Shown one piece after another: positions 9,557-18,828 of a stretch of DNA of 64,000 nucleotides. The translations under genes and the position numbers were made by a program. Within the stretch, counting starts at the first letter, position 1. Each line of letters begins with the position of its first letter. The stretch is from Thinopyrum elongatum (Eukaryota; Streptophyta; Magnoliopsida; Poales; Poaceae). The stretch spans positions 429,149,108 to 429,213,107 of the forward strand of contig CM022303.1 in assembly GCA_011799875.1 (NCBI GenBank), written 5' to 3'. The notes beneath the pieces were generated by a model that ran no database searches, had not been told where the DNA came from, and saw only the letters and a list, made by a program, of their open reading frames with translations.

Positions 9557-11386
9557 TTATGGGTAAAATTTGCGAAGATGTTCGATATTCCAGGAGTTGC
9601 TCACTGGAATGCCATCTTCGATCTCCAGGCGGACTGCGCCAGGCCTGGTGACTCGTACTACCCGATAAGGGCCTTCCCACTTTGGCGTCAACTTGTTGGA
9701 ATTCTTGGCGGACTGAACACGCTGAAGAAGAAGGTCGCCTTCCTCAAGGCTTCGGGCATGAACCTTGAGGCTATGGTAGTGGCGTAAGGCTTGCTGGTAG
9801 CGCGCGGCTCGCACAGTAGCCTGGAGACGATCTTCCTCAAGGAGCATAGCATCATCTTGTTGCAACTGCTCTTGCTCAAGCTCATCATAAGCGAGCACTC
9901 GGGGTGACCCGTATATGAGTTCTGTTGGGAGGACTTGTCGTGGATTTGTCATAGCAGATGTCCTCGTGAAAAGGACTTAGTCGTGAGGCCAACGCATCTA
10001 TGTGGTAGCTTGAGAGGGGTTGAGCGGGACGAGCGACGCGAGGTTTTACCCAGGTTCGGCCCCTCATGGTGGAGGTAAAAGCCTACATCCTGCTTCATTG
10101 ATATTGATGATGATGATGCTCACGGTTACAAGGGCGAGGTTTTGCTACCTCTATCTCGAGAGCTATTGATTTATCTGTCTAGACTTGTCCAACTTGTCCC
10201 TCTTGGGGTGCCCTGCCCCTCCTTATATAAGTTGGAGGGGCGGGTTACATGACTAGTCCTAGTAGGATTAGGATTACTCTATTACAAGTCGAGTCCTACT
10301 CTTGCTTCCTTTGTAGGAGAATATTCCTTATGCCTTTCATCTTTAAGCCGGCCCACCATAACACGAGCTGGCCTTCCATGAACCGCCTTCTGGGCCTCCA
10401 GGTCTTGTCGCTCCTCTGACCCGCCTGCCGGGTCACCAATGAGTCACCTAGTTCGGCCGGGTCATCAGTGAGTGGAGAGATCCGGGCGGGTCACTTAGTG
10501 AGTCGCCAAGTCAGGGCGGGTCACCAGTGAGTCGCCAAGTCCAGCCGGGTCATACCGCAGGGTATATCCCTGACAGGACTGCTTCTGCCCCGCACACCAG
10601 GGAGAAGGGCGTCTGGCCGGTGGCTCGATTTGTTGTCGTCCTGATTGACCAAAGAACCGTCGGCAAATCATCAATCCAGCGTCTTCCGCATTTGTGCAGC
10701 CTGTCAAAAGTTCTTGTTTTGAGGCCCCGCAGCACTTCAGCATTTGCCCTTTCTGCCTGGCCGTTGCTTCTCGGATGAGCAACAGAAGCAAAACAAATTT
10801 TGCTGCCGAGGTCCTGGATATACTGCATGAAGGTGCAGCTTGTGAACTGTGTGCCGTTGTCGGTGGTTACTCTGTTTGGCACACCAAAATGGCAAACTAG
10901 TCCCTTGAAGAACTTGACGGCTGACTGTGCTGTCACCTTTCTCACTGCCTCCACTTCCGGCCACTTTGTGAACTTGTCGATTGCAACGTACAAGTACTCA
11001 AAGCTCCCGACAGCACGGGGAAAGGGGACAAGTATGTCGAGCCCCCAGACCGAAAATGGCCAGGAGAGAGGGATTGTCTGAAGAGCTTGAGCTGGCTGAT
11101 GCAATTTCTTTGAATGAAACTGACACGCTTCACACTTGGTTACTAGCGCAGTTGCATCCTGGAGGGCGGTGGGCCAAAAGAAACCTTGTCAAAATGCCTT
11201 GCCGGCAAGAGCTCTTGATCCAATGTGAGAGCCACATACGCCTCCATGTATCTCTGCCAACAGCTCCAGTCTGTCCTCCCGAGGAATGCACTTTAATTTC
11301 ATGTCGTTCGGTCTTTTTCTGTACAGGACATCGTCCACAAACTGGTACATATTTGACTGACGGGCTACTTTCTCTGCTTCTTCCTA
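9557..11386 (-). pseudogene. Tat element integrase region, split by a solo LTR
   Basis: After the TAG at 11384-11386 (CAG-type), translation on the minus strand gives an HHCC zinc finger (AEIHGGVCGSH...KCEACQFHSKK, about 11290-11110). The catalytic core follows (11104-10580): the first Asp in WGLDILVPFP, the second in TTDNGTQFTS, and Glu in RSNGQAERANAEV, so the DDE triad is present. The core is cut by the solo LTR at 9936-10575. The C-terminal part resumes at about 9930 (ELIYGSPRVLAYDELEQEQ) and ends HLRKFYP with a stop at 9557-9559. That domain contains the WEGPYRVVRV segment typical of Gypsy integrase C-termini. The enzyme would insert element cDNA into the host chromosome; this copy cannot make an intact protein. 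Confidence 0.85.
9936..10575 (-). mobile_element. solo LTR inserted in the Tat integrase
   Basis: This 640-bp insertion begins TGTCGTGG and ends CCCTGACA. It is flanked by a perfect 5-bp duplication, GGACT (9931-9935 and 10576-10580), and removing it rejoins the integrase reading frame. It carries no internal domain, so it is a solo LTR left by LTR-LTR recombination. It shares TTTACCCAGGTTCGG and the following GTAAAA-CCTA-TCCTGCTT pattern with the Tat LTR at 16694, so it probably comes from a related family in the same (minus) orientation. A TATA box on the minus strand (TATATAAGG, 10221-10229) agrees. Near its right end a 30-35-bp unit with GGGTCAC-AGTGAGTCGCC is repeated (10430-10555). Confidence 0.9.
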
Positions 11387-13492
11387 TTCCTCAGGGAGTT
11401 CCCCTGTTTGGAGGAACCGAACGGTGTGCTGTGCCCATACCGGAGCCTGAGGCTCGACGGCAAGGACCAAAGGCATGTCCTCTGCCGTGAGAGCAGTTGT
11501 CTCTATGGCAAGGGCTTGAGGCCCCGCCGGAACCTGCTGCTCCCCGACAAGCTTGGGGTCCCCGGCAACGTCCTTGCCGGCGGCTCCTGGGAGCTCAGCG
11601 GAAAAGTATTTGCCGGGGCCTGACTTCCTTCGCTTATTCTGTCCTGCCGATGGTTCAACAGATGGCTGAGTTAATTGGAGCACAAAGGTCCCTCGTTCCA
11701 CAGGTAACTTGAGGGTAGCACGTTTTGACAGGTCGTCAGCAATGCTGTTCTCTGCTCGAGGAACATGCTCTGCTTGCAGACCATCAAAACGCTCCTCCAA
11801 CTTCCTCACTTCATCTACATAGGCTTCCATCAACGGGCTCTGATAATCTTTGTTGACTTGCTTGACGACAAGCTGTTAATCACCTCTGACGATGAGCTTC
11901 CTAATTCCGAGGTCTGCCGCGATCCTGAGACCGGCAAGCAGTCCCTCATACTTTGCAGTGTTGTTTGTCGATCTCTCACGGGGAAAGTGCATCTGGACTA
12001 CGTACTTGAGGTGCTCTCCGGTGGGCACGACAAGTAGCACACCAGCACCGGCGCCTTGCAGGGAGAAAGCCCCATCAAAGTACATAATCCAATCACGGCT
12101 TGTTTCCTTGCCGAGGAGAGTGGTCTCTTGAATTTCCTCGTCAGGCGTTGAGGTCCATTCTGCAATGAACTCCGCCAAGGCTCTGCTCTGAATTGTCGAA
12201 GTGCTTTCAAACCTGAGACCAAAGCTTGACAGCTCCAGCGCCCACTCCACAATCCTTACGGTTGCATCTGGGTTGTGCAAAATCCGTTGCAACGGGAAGC
12301 GAGTGACGACGGTGATCTCATGTGCCTGAAAATAGTGACGCAGCTTCCTCGAGGCCATAAGGAAGCCGAAGAGCAACTTCTGCACACCAGAGTATCTTGA
12401 TCTAGCCCCCTGCAAGAGGGAGCTGACAAAGTAAACTGGGTGTTGCATCATCTTCTTCTTCTGTATCACTTCGTTCGCTTGCGCAGATCCTGCCTTGCCG
12501 GCACTAGACTCTGCCTGGGGTCTTGCCCGGCCGGCACCAGACTCTGCCGGGGAAGGCTCCGGTTCTTCATCTGACGGCCTCGCCGCTGCCGCTGCTTCTT
12601 CCTCAACTTCTCTCTGCGCCACTAGCGGAGCACAGACCACTTGATTCATTGCCGCTAGATATAGCAGCAACGGCTCTTGCGGTTTAGGCGCGACTAGTAT
12701 TGGCGTAGAGGAGAGGTACCTCTTCAAATCTTGTAGCGCTGCCTCCGCTTCCTGAGTCCATTTCATTGGACCTGCCTTTTTCAAGATTTTGAAAAAGGGC
12801 AGGGCGCGCTCAGCAGATTTAGAGATGAACCTACTTAGAGCAGCAACGGAGCCAGCAAGCCTACGCACATCTTTGACTCGTCTTGGCGCTTCAATCTGCT
12901 CAATCGCCTTGATCTTGTCGGGATTTGCTTCGATTCCATGTTGAGACACAAAGAACCCGAGAAGTTTGCCGGATGGGACACCGAACACACACTTCTTAGG
13001 GTTGAGCTTGAGGTTGATCTTGCGCAAATTTGCAAATGTTTCTTCCAAATCTTGCACGAGTGTTGCCTTGTCCTTGGTTTTGACCACAATGTCATCCATG
13101 TAAGCTTCCATATTTCTATGTAGCTGGGGCTCAAAACCAATTTGGACTGCTCGGGCAAATGTCAAACCAGTGCTTTTCAACCCGAAAGGCATTCATATAA
13201 AACAATACATACCACATGGGGTGATAAACACGGTCTTCTCTTCATCTTCCTTTGTCATGAAGATTTGGTGGTACCCTGAGTAGGCGTCAAGGAACGACAG
13301 CAAGTCGCACCCGGCAGTGGAGTCCACGATCTGGTCAATGCGCGGCAAAGGGAAAGGATCCTTTGGACATGCTTTATTGATATCTGTATAATCGATGCAC
13401 AACCTCCATTTCCCGTTTGCCTTGCGCACTACCACCGGATTGGCCAACCATGTTGGGTGGAGCACTCCCCTGACCAAACCTGCCGCTTCCAA
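11387..13492 (-). pseudogene. Tat element reverse transcriptase plus two RNase H domains
   Basis: From 13492 the product shows RT fingers/palm (DYTDINKACPKDPFPLP, then DAYSGYHQI). After a TGA at 13193-13195 (CGA-type) comes MPFGLKSTGLTF and the YMDD catalytic motif near 13090. The standard Gypsy RNase H follows (about 12800-12250), interrupted by an Ala/Pro/Glu-rich linker at about 12625-12450. A second, archaeal-type RNase H starts at MYFDGAFSLQGAGAGVLL (about 12090) and continues through NNTAKYEGLLAGL and beyond a TAA at 11876-11878 to DDLSKRATL near 11720. A long Pro/Ala/Gly linker leads to integrase. A frameshift near 13490 separates the RT from the upstream frame. The enzymes would copy element RNA into DNA in the cytoplasmic particle; this copy is broken. 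Confidence 0.9.
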
Positions 13493-14405
13493 CTTCTAAT
13501 CTGTTCGATGATGAACTCTTGCCGCTCCAAAGCTTGCTTCCTGACCATCTGCTTGAGGGGCCGCGCATGAGGACAGACAGCAAGGTGGTGCTCAATCACC
13601 TCCCTGGGAACGCCGGGGATGTCAGATGCTTGCCATGCAAACACATCGACATTCGCCCACAGGAAGGCAATGAGCGCGCTTTCCTATTTGCTGTCGAGGG
13701 TGGAGCTTATAGTGAAAGCTCCGCCCGTGTCGTCCTCCTTGACGGGCACCTTTTTGGTCTCTGGTAGTGCTGCCTTAGATTTCTTGCTCTTGCCGGTGGA
13801 GCTCTCTGGCACGTCCTCAACGGGAACGCAGCACTCCGAGGAGGCGCGCTTGCCGGAGTGGGTGCAAGAGGCCTTGCCGGGGCCAGAAGTCTTGCCGGTG
13901 ACTGAGGTCTTGCCGATCTTCTTTCCCTCGGGAGCTCCAGTGGCAGGAGCAAGTGCTTTGGAGGCAGGTGCTACAACTGCCTCCCGGTAGAGTTGGTCGG
14001 CACAGATGAGCGCATCTTTCTTATCGGAGCCGACAGTGATGATGCTCATTGGGCCGGGCATCTTCAGCGTGTTGTAGGCGTAGTGTGACGCTGCCATAAA
14101 CTTGGCCAGTGCTGGATGACCAAGGATCCCGTTATACGGTAATGGGATTTTGGCGACATAAAAAATGATCTTCTCTGTCCTGTAGTTCAGCTCACCACCA
14201 AATGTGACTAGTAGTGTGATCTTTCCCTAGGCTGGCTTCTCCCCAGATTGATCCCTTGAAACATGCCCGTCTCTTCGAGATCTCCATCAGAATTTTGCAA
14301 CCTATTGATCACCTTGGGCGAGATCAAGTTCAAACCAGCCCCACCGTCCACTAGCATTTTTGTCACCTTGAGGTTGCTAATCGTTGGTGAAACCAACAAC
14401 AGCAA
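13493..14405 (-). pseudogene. Tat element protease and linker to reverse transcriptase
   Basis: The aspartic protease active site is MLVDGGAGLNLIS at about 14360-14320, the DGGA variant usual in this lineage. A TAG at 14208-14210 follows a frameshift near 14225. The next frame (to a TAG at 13684-13686) contains YNGILGHPALAKFMAASHYA, the conserved C-terminal protease segment, then a Lys/Ser/Thr-rich linker. After the TAG the same frame continues with ALIAFLWANVDVFAWQASD, the usual start of the reverse transcriptase. The protease would cut the Gag-Pol polyprotein. Confidence 0.8.
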
Positions 14406-14444
14406 GCACCCGACCGTGGTTGTGTGATCAGGGTGATCCTCGGC

Positions 14445-16615
14445 TTAAAAAATGATAGGCGTGTTGGACCATTTTAGTGGCTTCTCGGCATCGATCATCG
14501 GCTTTGTCGCATTAATCTCGCGTGCCCAATGTTTAAGTTGGCGGTGAGAAGAATGCAATGAGGCGCCTCCATCAATGCACATGGCTTTCGTGGCTTTCTG
14601 AAACTCGTGCTCGCTGGACTCATCGTCCTCATCATGATCATCATCTCCCTCTTTCTTGTCGCGGCCTCGAGCAGGCCTCTCTTGTTGCTTTTCCTTGCCG
14701 CGGCGACCCCCTCGGCCACCGAGCTTCTTGTCGTACCCCTCAGCACCATCCTGGCCCTTCTCTTTGTCTCGTCTTTCGTACTCAGCCTTTTGCCTCTCCA
14801 CAAGCTGCTCAACTTGCCGGCAGTTTTGGAGGTCATGGCCTTTGGTGCGATGAATCTTGCAATATTGCTTGTCGGAGCCCTCCGGCTTGTCGGCAGCCGC
14901 CAAGGCCTGGCAGGCATCGCACCCGGCAACCTCCTTGTTGGGGTCGTCAACCTTGGCCTTCTTAGCGGTGCTGGGGTTGCCAGATTCCTCGACGGCAAGC
15001 ACGGTCTTGCCCTTGCGCTTTCTGTTGCGTCATCGGCCCTTCTTTGCCGGGGCGACGACGTCTTCATCTCCAGAGTCGCTTCCCACGCTGGCATCTTCGT
15101 CGGGGTACTTCCTTCCTTCTTCAGCTCGAGCACATCAGTCGGCCAGAACATAAAGCTCAGCAACATCCGTAATCTTGTTCATCGCCAGCTCTTCACGCAT
15201 CTTGCAATTGCGCACATTCTGATGAAACGCGCTGATGACAGAGGCAGGATGAACATCTGGGATGTTGTACTGCACACGGCTGAATCTCTGTATGTATTTG
15301 CGCAAGCATTCGGCATCCTCCTGGGGGATGAGATGCAAATCACTTGCCTGGCCAGGAGCTGTGTGGCCCCCAGTAAAGGCGCGAACAAACTCGTGGCACA
15401 GATCCGACCAAGAGGAGATGGAATCTACTGGCAGGTGCATCAACCACGACCTGATGTTGGGCTTGAGCACCAGCAGGAAGTAGTTGGCGAGCACCTTGCC
15501 GTCCCGAGCCCCGGAAGCTTGCATCGCGATGGTGTAAACGCTCAGGAACTCGGACGGATGAGTCTTACCGTCGTACTTCTCCGGGACCTCTGGTTTGAAC
15601 GTGCGGGTAGTGGGCCACTGGAACTGCCATAGCTCACGGGTAAAAGCTGGACAACCTATCTCGTAAGGCAAGTCACCAGAATCCCCCGGCGCAGGCCTGT
15701 ATGCAATGGGCTCTGCATGGCTATCAGATTGATGGCGCGCTTCCCGTCGCCGCTCAATGGTGGTTCAAGCGTCCTCTTTGACCCGTTCCCGAAGAACTTG
15801 ACGTTGGTCGCGACGAGCTCGTGGATCGGACGATGCCGTGGATACGTCGTCACGGGCATCGACCCGGCGAGCTGGCGACCGCTGCTGTCGTGGTGGAGGG
15901 GAGTGCATCGTGGTTGCAGCGCCTTCGACCCTTCCACTGCCGGCGCACGCTGGCTCGGTGGACCGGCGCCGCGAAGGACTTGCCTCCTGGTGGCCATCCT
16001 TATTGGCGTGGCCAATAAGGCTCTGGATAGCACCCCTCCACTCTTCTTGCTTCTCCGCAACAGGAGGAAAGTCGATGAGTAGCTGTGCTCGTGCCAACGC
16101 CTCTGCTCGCGTAGGTGGCAGTGACAAGCACGAGGAACGGGAGGTGCTCGAACTTCTAACTATGTTAGAAGGAGCCCCATCATGGTTCCGCGGCCGTGCG
16201 CCATTTTCACTAGCATCTTGGCGTGCATGCCGGCCCTCCGCATCTCGAGAATGATGCTGAGGGCTCTTTCCGCGGCGACGCCCGGGGTCACCAACGTCGC
16301 GGCGCTGCTCGTCGCGCATGACCTGGGAGGACCGCGGCGCATGCACCTGCGGGGGCATCTTGGAGGTCACCTTTCCACCCTTGGAGGTCCCTGCGCCGCC
16401 CGTAGGCAGCATGGCTCCGTCCTTGGATGCGGCAGCGCGCGGGTCGTCGTCGCGGCTGCGGACGACGCCGCTCACGTGGCTCCGGTTACCAGAATGGCGT
16501 GGGTGCTTGTGATCTCCACCGCCACCAGTGTCTACCCCGTCGCCCGTCCGTGTTGGCACGGCAGATCAGCCACAGACGAATCGACCGCCGTAATCGTCTT
16601 CTTCTTGGGAGACAT
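14445..16615 (-). pseudogene. Tat element gag
   Basis: An ATG at 16615 (MSPKKKTITAVDSS) lies 57 bp inside the primer site but shifts frame near 16560 into the main gag frame, which runs to the TAA at 14445-14447. The N-terminal third is Arg/Asp/Ser-rich and disordered. The capsid-like region (about 15670-15140) includes WQFQWPTTRTFKPEVPEKYD and FVRAFTGGHTAPGQ. A CCHC-like finger, CKIHRTKGHDLQNC, lies near 14880. The C-terminus is Lys/Asp/Glu-rich. Stops at 15765-15767 and 15135-15137 (TGA, in place of the Arg of ADRCARAEEGR) break it. Gag would assemble the virus-like particle and package RNA. Confidence 0.85.
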
Positions 16616-16671
16616 GGTGATGAAGAAACCGACGCGCTAACTGCAAGACCAGGTTTGCACAACCTCTTGAG

Positions 16672-16689
16672 CCCCTACCTAGCGCGCCA
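16672..16689 (-). promoter_or_regulatory. Tat element primer binding site
   Basis: Four bases inside the LTR end, the minus strand reads TGGCGCGCTAGGTAGGGG. It starts with the TGG that pairs with a tRNA CCA end. RIRE2-type elements use an arginine tRNA as far as I recall; I cannot confirm the isotype here. Confidence 0.75.
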
Positions 16690-16693
16690 AAGA

Positions 16694-17105
16694 TGTCGGG
16701 GAAACGACACCTATGGGATCCCGCGGATCCCTTCTACGGTTGGCAGGGAGAAAAGAGTGCAGAAAGAGCGGGTCTAGCAATCAAGACAATGAACTTTTAC
16801 CCAGGTTCGGGCCACTGAGCAGCGTAAAACCCTAGTCCTGCTTTTAGTGTATATTGAGTGTTCTTGAGCTTCGGCTCGCTGCTATGCATGCAAACTGGGC
16901 CGGAAAGTCCAAAAAGTCCGAATCCTTCTCCAGTACGCCTTGGGCCTCCTTTTATACCAAGGGGCTACCACAGTGGCGAGCAAGCATACAGGAGGTGTAA
17001 AGCTGCTACAGTGTTCATGCTTATCACTGATGTCTTAGGACAAACGCATTAAATGCGCTGCTTATGTGCCCCCCTAACTTTATCGGGGACAGAAATGGAG
17101 CCTGT
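16694..17105 (-). repeat. Tat 5' LTR, inner segment
   Basis: The LTR terminus at 16694 is TGTCGGGG on the plus strand (CCCCGACA on the minus). The LTR is cut at 17105 by the Copia insertion and resumes at 40613. Rejoined, it would be about 1,050 bp with TGTCGG/CCGACA ends. Confidence 0.85.
16948..16956 (-). promoter_or_regulatory. TATA box of the Tat LTR
   Basis: The minus strand reads TATAAAAGGAGGCC here, a good TATA box in the LTR upstream of gag. The homologous position in the solo LTR (10221-10229) also holds a TATA box in the same orientation. Confidence 0.6.
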
Positions 17106-17449
17106 TGAAAGCACAAGTGCACCCTGGGTGATTTTGGTAATTAATGTCAACATATCTCTTGTTGGACTAATACCTTTATCTAGCATATTTCAGATAAGTT
17201 CAACGGTGGAGTGGCAGGACAAGAGGATGTGGAAACCCTTCAAGATGCTAAGGACACATATTGGCTCAAGCTCAAGACTCTACCCTTTTCATTTTAGTGA
17301 TCCAAGATCACATTGAGTCCATAGGAAAGCCAATACTATTAAAAGGGGATGAGGTGTTGCTTAATGGCTTGCTTGCTCAAAATGCTTAGTGATATGCTCC
17401 AATAACCCTCAACCACTTTCTCATATCCACATATGTCCCAAACCAAAAG

Positions 17450-17925
17450 TCAAACTCGGCCCCACCGATTTGATCTATCCGGCGCCACCGAGTTCATTTG
17501 ACATAGCCACTGCCAGAAACCCTATTCAGTTCGGTCTCACCGATAGGGATCTCGGTCTCACTGAGATGGGATTGCTAATTCTCTGTTTCCCTTCGTAACG
17601 TTTCGGTCCAACCGATATGAGCGATCGGTCCCACCGAGTTCGCAATGCAAACTCTCTGTTTCCTTTTCGTAACATTTCGGTCCCACTGAAATGAGCGATC
17701 GGTCCCACCGAGTTTGCCCGACCAACTCTCTGTTTGCCTATTACAGAAATTTGTCTCACCGAGTTCATGTAATCGGTCACACCGAGATTACGTTATGCCC
17801 TAACCCTAACAAAATCGGTCTCACCGAGTTGACATGTCGGTCCCACCGAAAAGCCTAACGTCCACATTTTGAACTAAATCGGTCTGACTGAGTTTCACTA
17901 TTCGGTCCTACCGAGTTTGGTAAAT
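17450..17925. repeat. array of TCGGT...ACCGA short inverted repeats, 5' LTR
   Basis: About 14 copies of a 13-bp imperfect palindrome, TCGGT(C/T)(C/T)CACCGA and variants, lie 20-50 bp apart upstream of the TATA box. The same array is in the 3' LTR at 39288-39760. Sirevirus LTRs are known for arrays of short palindromes in this position; these may bind a factor or form DNA/RNA structure. Confidence 0.85.
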
Positions 17926-17956
17926 TGTGTGTAACGGTTAGATTTTGTGTGGAGGC

Positions 17957-17964
17957 TATATATA
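17957..17964 (+). promoter_or_regulatory. TATA box of the Copia 5' LTR
   Basis: The sequence GGCTATATATACCCCTCC lies downstream of the palindrome array; its counterpart in the 3' LTR is near 39793-39801. Transcription would start about 30 bp further on. Confidence 0.6.
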
Positions 17965-18775
17965 CCCCTCCACCCTTCCTCCATTCGTGGAGAGAGCCAT
18001 CAGAATGTGCCTACACTTCCAGCATTCATTTTCTGAGAGAGAACCACCTACTCATGTGTTGAGACCAAGATATTCCAATCCTACCATATGAATCTTGATC
18101 TCTAGCCTTCCCCAAGTTGCTTTCCACTCAAATCATCTTTCCACCATATCCAAATCTGTGAGAGAGAGTTGAGTGTTGGGGAGACTATCATTTGAAGCAC
18201 AAGAGCAAGGAGTTCATCATCAACACACCGTCTATTACCTTTTGGAGAGTGGTGTCTCCTAGATTGGTTAGGTGTCACTTGGGAGCCTCCGTCAAGATTG
18301 TGGAGTTGAACCAAGGAGTTTGTAAGGGCAAGGAGATCGCCTACTTCGTGAAGATCTACCCGAGTGAGGCAAGTCCTTCGTGGGCGATGGCCATGGTGGG
18401 ATAGACAAGGTTGCTTCTTCGTGGACCCTTCGTGGGATGGAGCCCTCCGTGGACTCGCGCAGCCGTTACCCTTCGTGGGTTGAAGTCTCCATCAACATGG
18501 ATGTACAATAGAACCACCTATCGGAACCATGCCAAAAATCTCCGTATCTCCAATTGCGTTTGCACATTCCAATCCCATCCCTTTACATTCTTGCAAGTTG
18601 CATGCTTTACTTTCCGCTGCTCATATACTCTTGCCATGCTTGCTTGATATGTATTGTGAATGTTTAAACTTGTGCTAAAACTCCACCTTAACTTGAAGAA
18701 CTTAAAAATTGCCACATTTATTGGTTGAGGGTCTATTCACCCCCCCTTTAGACACCTCTTCTCGATCCTTTTAAT

Positions 18776-18787
18776 TGGTATCAGAGC
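18776..18787 (+). promoter_or_regulatory. Copia primer binding site (initiator Met tRNA)
   Basis: TGGTATCAGAGC follows the LTR end after two bases. This is the standard complement of the plant initiator methionine tRNA 3' end. Confidence 0.92.
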
Positions 18788-18828
18788 GTTGGTCTCCATT
18801 GCTTTGGTTTAGTCACCATTGGAGGAAG

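Larger units (their letters stand above)
17106..18773 (+). repeat. Copia 5' LTR (1,668 bp)
   Basis: It pairs with 38943-40607. I counted roughly 36 differences in about 1,370 aligned bases, near 2.6%. It contains an array of TCGGT-N3-ACCGA motifs (17450-17925) and a TATATATA box near 17957-17964. Confidence 0.93.

Noticed and set aside
14607..15632. Plus-strand open frame of 341 codons, hydrophobic
   Set aside because: It is the antisense shadow of the Tat gag gene, whose minus-strand frame carries recognisable capsid and zinc-finger motifs.
15717..16640. Several plus-strand frames opposite the gag N-terminus
   Set aside because: High-GC shadows of the Arg/Asp-rich gag region; no conserved motif.
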